Source of the DNA: Flavobacteriales bacterium UBA6693
GTDB taxonomy: Bacteria > Bacteroidota > Bacteroidia > Flavobacteriales > Weeksellaceae
Direction of reading: 5' to 3'
DNA length: 64,000 nt
NCBI GenBank assembly: GCA_002454815.1
Contig: DKJL01000018.1
Location: 1-64,000 of the forward strand
This document shows positions 8,345 to 16,778 of this stretch, in pieces. The position numbers were made by a program, and so were the translations under genes. Within the stretch, counting starts at the first letter, position 1, and each line of letters opens with the position of its first letter. Below the pieces are notes generated by a model. It was not told the origin of the DNA. It searched no databases and was given only the letters and a program-made list of their open reading frames with translations.

Positions 8345-8412
8345 AGCCGGGATGGAAGCGGCATCCCTCGGCGCGTCGCCGAGGATACAGCGGACAGCGC
8401 GACCGGACCTCG
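8345..8412 (+). ncRNA. GC-rich structured repeat element, copy A (flavobacterial RNA-like)
   Basis: Plus-strand element starting AGCCGGGATGGAAGC and ending GCGACCGGACCTCG. A perfect 8-bp hairpin lies in the middle: CCTCGGCG (8366-8373), loop CGT, CGCCGAGG (8377-8384). GCCG/CGGC flanks can pair near the 5' end. It has the same 5' AGCC...GG.TG.AGC and 3' GGACCTCG words as copy B but points the other way. It lies just downstream of the DUF2007 stop, so it may be the gene's 3' structure or an independent RNA. Confidence 0.5.
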
Positions 8413-8475
8413 CAGAAAAGCCGCTCCCGATGCTCCTGAAGATGCATTTGCCGCCAAATTCGCTGAAGCATTCTC

Positions 8476-8506
8476 TTTGAGAAGGCTGATATAATATGTA
8501 TCTTTG
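8476..8506 (+). promoter_or_regulatory. Promoter of menB
   Basis: TTTG (8476-8479), a 19-nt spacer and TATCTTTG (8499-8506) match the Bacteroidota -33/-7 consensus fully. Transcription should begin near 8512, about 15 nt before the ATG at 8527, which supports that start over an in-frame TTG at 8518. Confidence 0.75.
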
Positions 8507-8526
8507 GCTAAAATTTTTTGCACTTT

Positions 8527-9363
8527 ATGGACGACTGGACTACTGTAAAAGAATACGAAGATATTACCTATCGCAAGCGCGGAGGCGTGGCGCGGATCGC
8601 TATAAACCGACCGGAAGTCCGGAATGCTTTTCGGCCCAAAACAACGTCGGAACTTTACGATGCTTTTTACCACGTTTCGGAAGATTCTTCCGTGGGCGTG
8701 GTTTTGCTCACCGGCGAAGGACCGAGCCCGAAAGATGGCGGACATGCTTTCTGCAGCGGTGGCGACCAGCAGGCAAGAGGTCGCCAGGGCTATGTAGGAG
8801 AGGACGGGCGGCATCGGCTGAATATCCTGGAAGTGCAGCGGCTGATCCGTTTTATGCCAAAAGTGGTGATTGCGGTGGTGAACGGTTGGGCAGTTGGCGG
8901 CGGACATTCGCTGCATGTGGTCTGTGATTTAACGTTAGCGAGCCGGGAATATGCGATCTTTAAACAAACCGATGCTGATGTGACCAGCTTTGATGGAGGT
9001 TATGGTTCTGCTTATCTTGCAAAAATGGTGGGGCAAAAGAAAGCCCGCGAGATCTTTTTCCTGGGACGCAACTACTCTGCACAGGAAGCGGCCGATATGG
9101 GCATGGTCAACGCGGTGATTCCGCACGCGGAACTTGAAGATACTGCTTACGGGTGGGCACAGGAAATCCTTGGAAAATCGCCAATGTCCATCCGCATGCT
9201 GAAATTTGCCATGAATCTTACCGACGATGGAATGGTGGGCCAGCAGGTCTTTGCCGGCGAAGCCACCCGCTTGGCGTATATGACGGACGAAGCGAAAGAA
9301 GGCCGCAATGCTTTCCTGGAAAAGAGAAAACCCGATTTCGGCGAAAACAACTGGATTTCGTAG
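8527..9363 (+). CDS. menB: 1,4-dihydroxy-2-naphthoyl-CoA synthase
   Basis: 278 residues, crotonase superfamily. MenB cyclises o-succinylbenzoyl-CoA to 1,4-dihydroxy-2-naphthoyl-CoA in menaquinone synthesis. The MenB-specific features are present: RPEVRNAFRPKT near the N-terminus, the FCSGGDQ oxyanion-hole loop, NGWAVGGGHSLH, TDADVTSFDGGYGSAYLA, and a C-terminal FLEKRKPDF. Cytoplasmic hexamer in known homologues. The ATG at 8527 follows a textbook promoter. menA comes next on the same strand after about 100 bp. Confidence 0.95.
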   Translation: MDDWTTVKEYEDITYRKRGGVARIAINRPEVRNAFRPKTTSELYDAFYHVSEDSSVGVVLLTGEGPSPKDGGHAFCSGGDQQARGRQGYVGEDGRHRLNILEVQRLIRFMPKVVIAVVNGWAVGGGHSLHVVCDLTLASREYAIFKQTDADVTSFDGGYGSAYLAKMVGQKKAREIFFLGRNYSAQEAADMGMVNAVIPHAELEDTAYGWAQEILGKSPMSIRMLKFAMNLTDDGMVGQQVFAGEATRLAYMTDEAKEGRNAFLEKRKPDFGENNWIS

Positions 9364-9467
9364 CGGACACAAGAAAAGATGAAAATACAGTAGCAGGAAA
9401 TATTGTTAATTACAAGTTCGTACGTTCTGCCTTTTCATTTCTAAATTCTTACCTTTTACTTTAAAGA

Positions 9468-10397
9468 ATGACTGACTGGATAAAAGCGGCCCGGCTGCGT
9501 ACTTTGCCGCTTTCGATGAGCGGAATAATTCTCGGATCTTTTATTGCGCGCTGGCGGATGGGAGAAGAGGGCACGGCCTGGGACTGGCGTATTTTTGCGC
9601 TGGCACTTTTGGTGACTTTATTATATCAAATCTTATCCAACTTTGCCAATGATTATGGCGATGGCGTGCGCGGTACCGATCATCTTCGCGTTTCGGAGGC
9701 GGAAACGCGCGCCGTGGCCTCGGGCAGAATTACGGCCTCGCAGATGCGCAGCGCGGTAATTCTTTTTTCCCTGTTATCACTGGCGGCAACGCTGGCACTG
9801 CTTTATTTTGCTTTTTTTCGGGGTGGTTTTATTTATGAATTTTCAATTTTTGTCGCTTTGGGAATTGCCTGTATTCTCGCTGCGGTTGGTTATACCATCG
9901 GTAAAAAACCGTACGGATATCTGGGCTTGGGCGATATAATGGTTTTTCTTTTCTTCGGCTTGGTATCGGTATGTGGCAGTTATTTCCTTTTTACCAAAGA
10001 ATTTCATTGGGACATTTTGTTGCCCGCAACGTCCGTCGGTCTGCTGAGCGCCGCCGTGCTTAACCTGAATAATATGCGCGATATAGAAAGCGACGCTGCT
10101 TCGGGGAAGCGTACTTTAGCGCTGCGCTTGGGTTTTAAAAAAGCAATGGTATATGAAATAATTTTACTTCAACTTCCTTTGCTGTTGATGCTGGTTTTCA
10201 TGATGATGAATGGGCTCCACACTGAAGGGAAATATTATGCTTTTATTTTCTTTATACTGATGCTGCCGATGACGGCGCTGCGCCGAAAAATCATGGAAAT
10301 AAAAGAACCTCGGCAGCTGGATCCGTTCCTAAAACAAGTCGGTATTCTGACGTTGATGATGAGTATCCTGGTTGCTTTTGGATTAAATTATTTCTAA
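9468..10397 (+). CDS. menA: 1,4-dihydroxy-2-naphthoate polyprenyltransferase
   Basis: 309 residues with 8-9 predicted membrane helices, a UbiA-superfamily prenyltransferase. It attaches the polyprenyl chain to 1,4-dihydroxy-2-naphthoate in the inner membrane, the step after MenB and the thioesterase. The two Asp-rich Mg-diphosphate motifs are visible: NFANDYGDGVRGTD and NNMRDIESDAASGKRTL. The N-terminal WIKAARLRTLPLS is typical of MenA. Downstream of menB on the same strand and followed by the MBL-fold hydrolase. Confidence 0.93.
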   Translation: MTDWIKAARLRTLPLSMSGIILGSFIARWRMGEEGTAWDWRIFALALLVTLLYQILSNFANDYGDGVRGTDHLRVSEAETRAVASGRITASQMRSAVILFSLLSLAATLALLYFAFFRGGFIYEFSIFVALGIACILAAVGYTIGKKPYGYLGLGDIMVFLFFGLVSVCGSYFLFTKEFHWDILLPATSVGLLSAAVLNLNNMRDIESDAASGKRTLALRLGFKKAMVYEIILLQLPLLLMLVFMMMNGLHTEGKYYAFIFFILMLPMTALRRKIMEIKEPRQLDPFLKQVGILTLMMSILVAFGLNYF

Positions 10398-10464
10398 ATT
10401 ACAGGAAGTGGCATCAGCGGCCGGCAGTTAAGCACTTTTATAAATAATTTTAAAAATATTAAAA

Positions 10465-11145
10465 ATGAAAATACAATTTCTGGGTCAGAACTGTTTTTTG
10501 TTCACCATCGATGGAAAAACGATTCTAAGTGATCCTTTTTATAATTTCGGTGCTGAAAAATCCGGGTTTAAAATTTCGGAAATTAAAATCGATTATGTAT
10601 TGATCACTCACGCGCACGGCGATCACACCGCCGATGTTGCAGAAGTTTTACAGCATTATCCCGATGCTACCATCGTGGGCCAGCCGGAGATCTGCGGGCA
10701 CTTTGACCACGCCAATGCGATTGATCTAAATCTTGGCGGAACAGCCACCATTGCCGGTGCAGAAATCTCAATGGTACCGGCCAGCCACACCAGCTCTTTC
10801 CCCGACGGAAGCTACGGCGGGGTGCCCTGCGGATATTTCATCAAATATAACGGTAAAACCACTTATTTGGCCGGCGATACAGGCATTGTTGGGGAAATGC
10901 AATTATTTGTAAAAATGTTTGGCGATATTGATGCAGCCATTCTTCCAGTCGGCGGCCATTACACGATGTGCGCACGGCAGGCAAGTTTTGCGGCTGCAGA
11001 ACTATTGAAAGCAAAGAAAGTGATTGGTTGCCATTTCGATACTTTTGAGCCGATCACGATTAATCACGACGAAGCCCATAAGCATTTTAGCGAAAAAGCG
11101 GTGGAATTAATATTGCCTGAACTTGGCCAAATCCTTGACATATAG
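10465..11145 (+). CDS. Metal-dependent hydrolase, MBL fold (UPF0173 type)
   Basis: 226 residues with the metallo-beta-lactamase zinc motif THAHGDH (H49, H51, D53, H54), a second ligand region AGDTG, and the terminal GCHFDTF histidine. The compact length and the start MKIQFLGQN match the UPF0173/YtkL family of metal-dependent hydrolases, whose substrate is unknown. It follows menA; men-gene proximity is common in flavobacteria, so an ancillary role in quinone metabolism is possible but unproven. Confidence 0.88.
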   Translation: MKIQFLGQNCFLFTIDGKTILSDPFYNFGAEKSGFKISEIKIDYVLITHAHGDHTADVAEVLQHYPDATIVGQPEICGHFDHANAIDLNLGGTATIAGAEISMVPASHTSSFPDGSYGGVPCGYFIKYNGKTTYLAGDTGIVGEMQLFVKMFGDIDAAILPVGGHYTMCARQASFAAAELLKAKKVIGCHFDTFEPITINHDEAHKHFSEKAVELILPELGQILDI

Positions 11146-11156
11146 GCACAGAAAAT

Positions 11157-11249
11157 GGCAAGCTACCTAAATCACACCGCTACAACCGATTACCTTTGCT
11201 GCGTTCCCACCCTGGAGGATTCTCAGGAGCTGGTTGTTTAGGACTTGCC
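11157..11249 (-). ncRNA. ffs: Small signal recognition particle RNA (4.5S type)
   Basis: On the minus strand the RNA starts GGCAAGTCCT and ends GGTAGCTTGCC, whose termini pair (GGCAAG with CTTGCC). The apical domain contains CCTCCAGG, GTGGGAACGCAGCAAAGG, with the tetraloop and symmetric/asymmetric loops of SRP helix 8 that bind Ffh. CAACC pairs with GGTTG lower in the stem. The length of about 93 nt fits the Alu-less bacterial form. It binds Ffh to target membrane proteins. A perfect promoter lies directly upstream. Confidence 0.92.
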
Positions 11250-11253
11250 GTTG

Positions 11254-11283
11254 CAAAGATAAGCCTTTAATTTAAAATTCAAA
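11254..11283 (-). promoter_or_regulatory. Promoter of the SRP RNA
   Basis: On the minus strand TTTG (11280-11283), an 18-nt spacer and TATCTTTG (11254-11261) match the Bacteroidota consensus exactly. The distance to the RNA's paired 5' end at 11249 is 5 nt, which calibrates start-site prediction for the other promoters here. Confidence 0.85.
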
Positions 11284-11321
11284 ATTCTTCTTACTAAAAA
11301 TTCAATTTGCGCTCCTCAATT

Positions 11322-11900
11322 ATGGTAAAAAATGTATATTCAATTGGTTTCGTGCTTTTTATGGCCACCATGCTCGTATTCTTCGGCCTCTACTTCTTTG
11401 GCCGCAGCACGGAATATTTCAATAATTCTTTGCTCGCAAATGCATTTCTGCTGCCGGTGATCTATCTTGCAGGCGCGTACGTTTCAGTGGATTCGGTGCG
11501 CAAAGCCGGAATTAAAATGGGCTTTCGAGATGCCTTTGGCAGGGCTTTCAAGCCGATGTTTTTTGGTGGCTTACTTTCAGTGTTGGGCATTTTTTTATTT
11601 TTAAACTTTGGTGACCGCAGCGCGAAAGACCTGCTCAATTACCAATACATCGAAAGACAGAAAACAGAACTCGATGCAGAATATGAAAAAGCCGACCAAT
11701 TCCTTGTAAAACCCGAAGAAAAAAAAGAACTGCTGGAAAAATATGAACAGCGTAAGAAAAGTTTCTCACCGGAAATGATCAAAGATAAAGACATGTTCAG
11801 TTTTCGGCAGTTCACTTATTATTTTGCGGCGGTTTTGATTTTCTATGTCATCCTGTCAACGTTTTTTGCCAGCTTTTTCCGTAGCCGTACTGAGTTGTAA
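11322..11900 (+). CDS. DUF4199 membrane protein
   Basis: 192 residues from the ATG at 11322; the frame extends upstream to a TTG at 11307, but ATG is preferred. Four hydrophobic helices are arranged as two N-terminal, one central (MFFGGLLSVLGIFLFL) and one C-terminal (FAAVLIFYVILSTFFASFF). A charged coiled-coil-like stretch (about residues 112-150, rich in Glu/Lys) separates the last two. DUF4199 has no known function. The gene precedes a GT2 glycosyltransferase, an arrangement often conserved in flavobacteria, which suggests an envelope role. Confidence 0.8.
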   Translation: MVKNVYSIGFVLFMATMLVFFGLYFFGRSTEYFNNSLLANAFLLPVIYLAGAYVSVDSVRKAGIKMGFRDAFGRAFKPMFFGGLLSVLGIFLFLNFGDRSAKDLLNYQYIERQKTELDAEYEKADQFLVKPEEKKELLEKYEQRKKSFSPEMIKDKDMFSFRQFTYYFAAVLIFYVILSTFFASFFRSRTEL

Positions 11901-11940
11901 ATTCAGCAGTAAGCCTCAGCCACGGGAAAAAATAAACCCT

Positions 11941-11948
11941 TAATTTTG
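11941..11948 (+). promoter_or_regulatory. Candidate -7 box for the GT2 gene
   Basis: TAATTTTG matches TAnnTTTG exactly, 24 nt before the ATG at 11973. No convincing -33 element is seen. Confidence 0.4.
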
Positions 11949-11972
11949 CCTTATAACTATTATAATATATAC

Positions 11973-12923
11973 ATGAATTTATCCGTCATTATTCCACTTT
12001 TAAATGAAGAAGAATCTCTCGAAGAATTGTTCTCGCGCATTAATGACGTCTGCGTGGCAAACGGCCTCTCTTACGAAATCTGGTTTGTGGACGATGGCAG
12101 CACCGATCTTTCCTGGAGCATCATCGAAAACCTGAAAGTACAACATCCTCAGATTCACGCAATAAAATTCAGTAGAAACTACGGAAAAAGCCAGGCTTTA
12201 CACGCCGCCTTCTCACGGGCGGATGGTGAAGTGATCATTACGATGGATGCCGACCTGCAGGACTTCCCTGAAGAAATTCCTGAGTTGTACGCGATGGTAA
12301 AAAGGGATGGCTATGACATCGTTTCCGGCTGGAAAAAGAAGCGCTATGATAATGTGATGACCAAGAATATACCGTCAAAACTATTTAATGCAGCAGCTCG
12401 GAAAGTCTCCGGTGTCGACCTGCACGATTTCAATTGTGGTTTAAAAGCCTACCGAAAACAAGTGGTGAAATCAATCGATGTCTATGGAGACATGCACCGG
12501 TATATCCCCGTCCTGGCGGCTAATGCCGGTTTCGGGAAAATTACCGAAAAGCCGGTGCAGCATCAGGCGCGTCCTTACGGAACGTCGAAATTCGGAACTG
12601 AACGTTTTGTGCGAGGCTTTCTGGATTTAATTACACTTTGGTTCGTCAGCCGTTTTGGCGGTCGGCCCATGCATTTCTTTGGCGCCGTGGGCACAATAAT
12701 GTTTATCGTGGGTTTTTTGTCGGCGTTGTGGCTGGGTATATCTAAACTGATCGATGTTTCGCGAGGTGTTTACGGGCATCTTTTAACCGATAATGCCTGG
12801 TTTTTCATTGCTCTCACAGTGATGGTGTTGGGCACCTTATTATTTATCGCCGGATTCCTGGGTGAAATGATTATCCGGACCAACCGTCAGCAGGATAATT
12901 ATCATATCGAAGAAGTAATCTAA
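11973..12923 (+). CDS. Family 2 glycosyltransferase, polyprenyl-phosphate sugar synthase type
   Basis: 316 residues from the ATG at 11973. The GT-A catalytic domain (about 1-215) starts MNLSVIIPLLNEEESL, with FVDDGSTD for nucleotide binding and MDADLQDFP as the DxD/metal site. Two membrane helices follow at the C-terminus (FFGAVGTIMFIVGFL and ALTVMVLGTLLFIAGF), then a cytoplasmic tail. This is the layout of GtrB/DPM1-like enzymes, which load a sugar onto undecaprenyl phosphate. The sugar is unknown; the adjacent phosphohexomutase suggests hexose supply. Confidence 0.87.
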   Translation: MNLSVIIPLLNEEESLEELFSRINDVCVANGLSYEIWFVDDGSTDLSWSIIENLKVQHPQIHAIKFSRNYGKSQALHAAFSRADGEVIITMDADLQDFPEEIPELYAMVKRDGYDIVSGWKKKRYDNVMTKNIPSKLFNAAARKVSGVDLHDFNCGLKAYRKQVVKSIDVYGDMHRYIPVLAANAGFGKITEKPVQHQARPYGTSKFGTERFVRGFLDLITLWFVSRFGGRPMHFFGAVGTIMFIVGFLSALWLGISKLIDVSRGVYGHLLTDNAWFFIALTVMVLGTLLFIAGFLGEMIIRTNRQQDNYHIEEVI

Positions 12924-12944
12924 ACAGCGATGCACACAGGAGTT

Positions 12945-13676
12945 ATGCAAACTTTTAAAATCGGTAAGTCCGCGCTTGTCGCGCTGGTGTTTTCTTTTTT
13001 CTTTTTAAATTTGATTTCTTGCGGACCGGTAGAACCGAAAGGAAATATTATCCTGAAAGATCTAAACACGGACGACTTTGACAATCTTACACTCAGCGGA
13101 AATTTCCGTGCTTTTTACGTTAATGCCGACAGCAGTTTTGTCTCAGTCGAAACCTATGAGAATGTGGCAGACAATTTAAAAATAAACGTAAAAAACCAAA
13201 CGCTCAGCATTAAAGAAAAAAGACCGACCAAAAAGGTTGATTTTTATAACATCACCATTTACTCGAAATATCAGATTAAAGAAATTGAAATTGATAAAAT
13301 GGTTGAATTAAATATTTCAAGTGAAATAAAGACGGATCAGTTTCGGCTCAATGCAAAAAATAACGCTAAATTTATTGGGTCGCTTCGTTCACGCGTGGCG
13401 GAAATCGTGATGAGCGAAAAAAGCCGTGTAAATTTAAGAGGCCAAACCCAACACGCCAAGCTTAAAATCAGCGATACTGCAAGCATCATCGCCCCCTATT
13501 GGGAAATTGATCGTGCCTCTTTGGACGCGGGTAAAAACAGTTACACGGAACTAAATGTGAAAGACTCGCTGCGCGGAACAGTGAAAAATACGGCGCAACT
13601 CGTCTATTATCAGCAACCGGTGCAAGCCCTGAAAATTGAGCGAAGCGCTACGGTTCATCAAAGAATACTGGAATAA
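12945..13676 (+). CDS. GIN domain (DUF2807) lipoprotein
   Basis: About 243 residues from the ATG at 12945; a second in-frame ATG at 12930 is possible. A type II signal peptide ends in LISCG, so Cys is the lipidated residue. The rest is repetitive beta structure, as in the GIN domain (putative autotransporter-adhesin, head GIN type), with many short strands such as LKINVKNQTLSIKEK and AKLKISDTASIIA. Function unknown; probably attached to the outer membrane facing the periplasm or surface. It lies 6-20 bp after the glycosyltransferase gene, probably in its transcript. Confidence 0.82.
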   Translation: MQTFKIGKSALVALVFSFFFLNLISCGPVEPKGNIILKDLNTDDFDNLTLSGNFRAFYVNADSSFVSVETYENVADNLKINVKNQTLSIKEKRPTKKVDFYNITIYSKYQIKEIEIDKMVELNISSEIKTDQFRLNAKNNAKFIGSLRSRVAEIVMSEKSRVNLRGQTQHAKLKISDTASIIAPYWEIDRASLDAGKNSYTELNVKDSLRGTVKNTAQLVYYQQPVQALKIERSATVHQRILE

Positions 13677-13716
13677 CTGCGAGAGCAGAAAAAAAATAAT
13701 TATAAAAGAAAAAAAT

Positions 13717-15432
13717 ATGACGACGTTAGAGAAAGCGAATCTATGGTTAGCCGATACTTTTGATGCCGAAACTCAGGACACCGTGCGACAGTGGATCGCG
13801 ACAGGATCGGACGAACTGGAAGATTCCTTTTATCGCGCACTCGAATTCGGTACCGGCGGCATGCGCGGCGTTATGGGTGTTGGCACCAACCGGCTCAACA
13901 AATATACTTTGGGCCAGGCGACGCAAGGATTGGCAAACTATCTTCATCAGCAGTTTCCCAATGAAGATATCAAAGTGGCGATCGCCTACGACGTGCGAAA
14001 CAATTCCCGCGAATTCGCGAAAATGTGTACCGATGTCCTGACGGCAAACGGCATAAAAGTTTTACTTTTCAAAGAACACCGTCCGACACCTGAACTGTCT
14101 TTTACAGTTCGCGACAAAAAATGCAACGCCGGAATCGTGCTTACCGCTTCTCACAATCCGCCGGAATATAATGGTTACAAAGTTTACTGGAACGATGGTG
14201 CCCAAGTGGTGCCACCCGATGACGAAGCCATTATCCGTGAGGTTTATTCGGTAATGTTTGAAGAAATTAAGTTTTCCGGCGATGATGATTTAATCGAATG
14301 GATCGGCGAGGAGCAGGACGATGTTTATATCGAAGCGTGCATGGAAAACTCGCTGTATCAAAATGTCGGGCGTGATAACCTGAATATTGTTTTTACGTCG
14401 ATACACGGCACCACTTATACCACGATTCCTAAAGCTTTGGAAAAAGCCGGTTTCAAAAAAGTAAATTTTGTTACCGAACAAATGATTCCCAGCGGTAATT
14501 TTCCAACCGTAGCATCTCCTAATCCGGAAGAACCCGCCGCGCTGGAGATGGCGATCGATCTGGCCAGAATTACCAACGGCGATATCGTGATCGGAACAGA
14601 TCCGGACGGCGACCGTCTCGGCATCGCAGTGAGAAACCTTCAGGGTGAAATTCAATTGTTAAATGGGAACCAAACCAATACGATTCTCACCTATTATATA
14701 CTCGACCAATGGAAAAAAGCCGGTAAAATTACCGGCAAAGAATTTATTGGTTCCACCATCGTAACTTCTGATATTTTTATTGAAATCGCCCGTAAATTTG
14801 GTGTCGATTGCAAAATCGGTCTTACAGGCTTTAAGTGGATCGGAAAAATGATCCGCGACTTCGAAGGTGAAGAAAAATTCATTTGTGGCGGAGAGGAAAG
14901 TTTCGGTTTTATGACCGGAGACTTCGTACGAGATAAAGATTCCTGCGGATCCATTTTGCTTGCCTGCGAAATTGCTGCCTGGTGCAAAGCGGAAGGACGT
15001 ACAATGTTCGAGTACATGATCGATATTTACAAAGATCTTGGTTTTTATTATGAAGGATTGGTAAACGTTGTCCGGAAAGGAAGGAGTGGTGCGCAGGAAA
15101 TCCTGGAAATGATGCGGAATTTTCGGGAAAATCCGCCGCGTGAAATTGCCGGCTCCGATGTAGTTATTCTTCAGGATTACCTGGAACAGACTTCGCTCGA
15201 CTTAAAAACAAACACGATACAGACGATGGACGATATTCCAAAATCTAATGTTTTAATTTATTACACCGCGGACGGAACAAAAGTCTGCATTCGTCCATCG
15301 GGAACCGAACCGAAAATTAAATTTTATATTTCCGTTCAGGATGAATTAAGCAGCCAGGCTGAGTTTAATGATAAACTTGCTGGTTTGGAAGGAAAAATCG
15401 AACAGGTAAAAGCAGAATTAGAACTCGCGTAA
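13717..15432 (+). CDS. Alpha-D-phosphohexomutase (phosphoglucomutase/phosphomannomutase)
   Basis: 571 residues from the ATG at 13717; upstream in-frame codons overlap the GIN gene and are unlikely to be translated. All four family signatures are present: the phosphoserine loop TASHNPPEYNGYK, the Mg site DPDGDRLG, the sugar-specificity loop GGEESFGF and the phosphate-binding loop RPSGTEPKIK. The length and the FKWIGKMI motif fit the PgcA-like branch. It interconverts glucose-1-P and glucose-6-P (or mannose phosphates), feeding nucleotide-sugar and envelope synthesis. Followed after 54 bp by an aminotransferase. Confidence 0.93.
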   Translation: MTTLEKANLWLADTFDAETQDTVRQWIATGSDELEDSFYRALEFGTGGMRGVMGVGTNRLNKYTLGQATQGLANYLHQQFPNEDIKVAIAYDVRNNSREFAKMCTDVLTANGIKVLLFKEHRPTPELSFTVRDKKCNAGIVLTASHNPPEYNGYKVYWNDGAQVVPPDDEAIIREVYSVMFEEIKFSGDDDLIEWIGEEQDDVYIEACMENSLYQNVGRDNLNIVFTSIHGTTYTTIPKALEKAGFKKVNFVTEQMIPSGNFPTVASPNPEEPAALEMAIDLARITNGDIVIGTDPDGDRLGIAVRNLQGEIQLLNGNQTNTILTYYILDQWKKAGKITGKEFIGSTIVTSDIFIEIARKFGVDCKIGLTGFKWIGKMIRDFEGEEKFICGGEESFGFMTGDFVRDKDSCGSILLACEIAAWCKAEGRTMFEYMIDIYKDLGFYYEGLVNVVRKGRSGAQEILEMMRNFRENPPREIAGSDVVILQDYLEQTSLDLKTNTIQTMDDIPKSNVLIYYTADGTKVCIRPSGTEPKIKFYISVQDELSSQAEFNDKLAGLEGKIEQVKAELELA

Positions 15433-15486
15433 ATCATGACTTCCGCACCGGCGGACAAATTTCATTTAAACCAAAAAAAACCAGCT

Positions 15487-16740
15487 ATGAAAGTTTCTAA
15501 ACTCGCTGCCAATCTCATTGGTTCAGAAATCATTAAAATTGGTAATCAAGTTAATGACATGAAATCGCAGGGCGCAGATATCGCCAACCTCACCATTGGC
15601 GATTTGGATTCCAATCTGTACCCAATCCCCGATTTACTGAAAAAAGAAATTCAGAAAGCGTACGACAATAATCTGACCAATTATCCACCTGCAAATGGCT
15701 TGCTTTCATTGCGCCGCGCAGTGCAGGCGGACTTAAAATCACGTTGGAATCTTGATTATACTCCGGAAAATATATTGGTTGCCGGGGGTTCTCGCCCGCT
15801 GATTTATGCCGCTTTCAAAACGGTGGTAGATGCCGGCGACAAAGTTGTTTATGCCGTGCCTTCCTGGAATAACAATCATTACGCTTATCTGACCGAGGCA
15901 AAATCGGTCGAAATAGAGACGACGGCGTCAAATAATTTTCTGCCGACCGCAGAAGATCTGGCGCCACACCTGGACGGTGCGGTGCTTTTAGCATTATGTT
16001 CGCCACTGAATCCGACCGGAACGATGTTTACCCACGAGCAGCTTGGCGATATCTGCAAACTGGTTATCGCAGAAAATAAAAAGCGCAGACCGGAAGAAAA
16101 GCCACTGTATATTTTGTATGATCAAATTTATGCGATGCTCACTTTCGGTGAAGCGCACGTTGATCCGGTAAATTTATTTCCCGAACTTAAACCGTACACC
16201 ATTTATATCGATGGGGCTTCCAAATGTTTTGCGGCCACAGGCGTTCGTGTCGGTTGGAGTTTTGGTCCACCCGAAATAATCGAGCGCATGAAGGCGCTTT
16301 TAGGTCATATTGGCGCTTGGGCACCAAAACCCGAACAGGAAGCAATGGCAGTTTTACTGCAGAACACGGGCGCGGTCGACGAATTCGTATCAAATTTCAA
16401 AACAAGAATTTTCGAAAGTTTGAATATTTTACATGACGGAATTCAGAAAATGAAGGACGAGGGTTTTACCGTTGAAAGTATAGTGCCGATGGGGGCACTT
16501 TATCTGACCGTGCAGCTGAACTATATAGGGAAAACCACGACTGACGGCAAACTTATCAGCGACAGTTCTGATCTTGTGTTTTATCTGATCGAGCATGCGG
16601 GTGTCGCGTTGGTGCCATTTTCAGCTTTTGGAAATTCCCGAAACATGCCGTGGTACCGTGCTTCTGCCGGAGGACTTTCTGCTGATGCAATTACCGCCTT
16701 ATTACCACGTTTGGCCGACGCCCTCTCAAAATTAAATTAA
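15487..16740 (+). CDS. Fold-type I PLP-dependent aminotransferase
   Basis: 417 residues from the ATG at 15487; an earlier ATG at 15436 would add an uncharacteristic tail. Class I/II aminotransferase pattern: TIGDLDSNLYPIP near the N-terminus, a cofactor loop AGGSRPLIYA, SPLNPTGTMF, the tyrosine YDQIYAML, and DGASKCFAATGVRVGW with the PLP lysine. Related to aspartate/aromatic aminotransferases; the amino-acid substrate cannot be assigned. Probably co-transcribed with the mutase upstream. Confidence 0.87.
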   Translation: MKVSKLAANLIGSEIIKIGNQVNDMKSQGADIANLTIGDLDSNLYPIPDLLKKEIQKAYDNNLTNYPPANGLLSLRRAVQADLKSRWNLDYTPENILVAGGSRPLIYAAFKTVVDAGDKVVYAVPSWNNNHYAYLTEAKSVEIETTASNNFLPTAEDLAPHLDGAVLLALCSPLNPTGTMFTHEQLGDICKLVIAENKKRRPEEKPLYILYDQIYAMLTFGEAHVDPVNLFPELKPYTIYIDGASKCFAATGVRVGWSFGPPEIIERMKALLGHIGAWAPKPEQEAMAVLLQNTGAVDEFVSNFKTRIFESLNILHDGIQKMKDEGFTVESIVPMGALYLTVQLNYIGKTTTDGKLISDSSDLVFYLIEHAGVALVPFSAFGNSRNMPWYRASAGGLSADAITALLPRLADALSKLN

Positions 16741-16778
16741 TTTTAATCCGGACCTCCGACCATTATTTTTTTTGAAAA

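Noticed and set aside
8179..8916. A 245-codon minus-strand frame covering the DUF2007 and menB region
   Set aside because: It is antisense to two well-supported genes, runs through the GC-rich structured element and shows no family motif or promoter.
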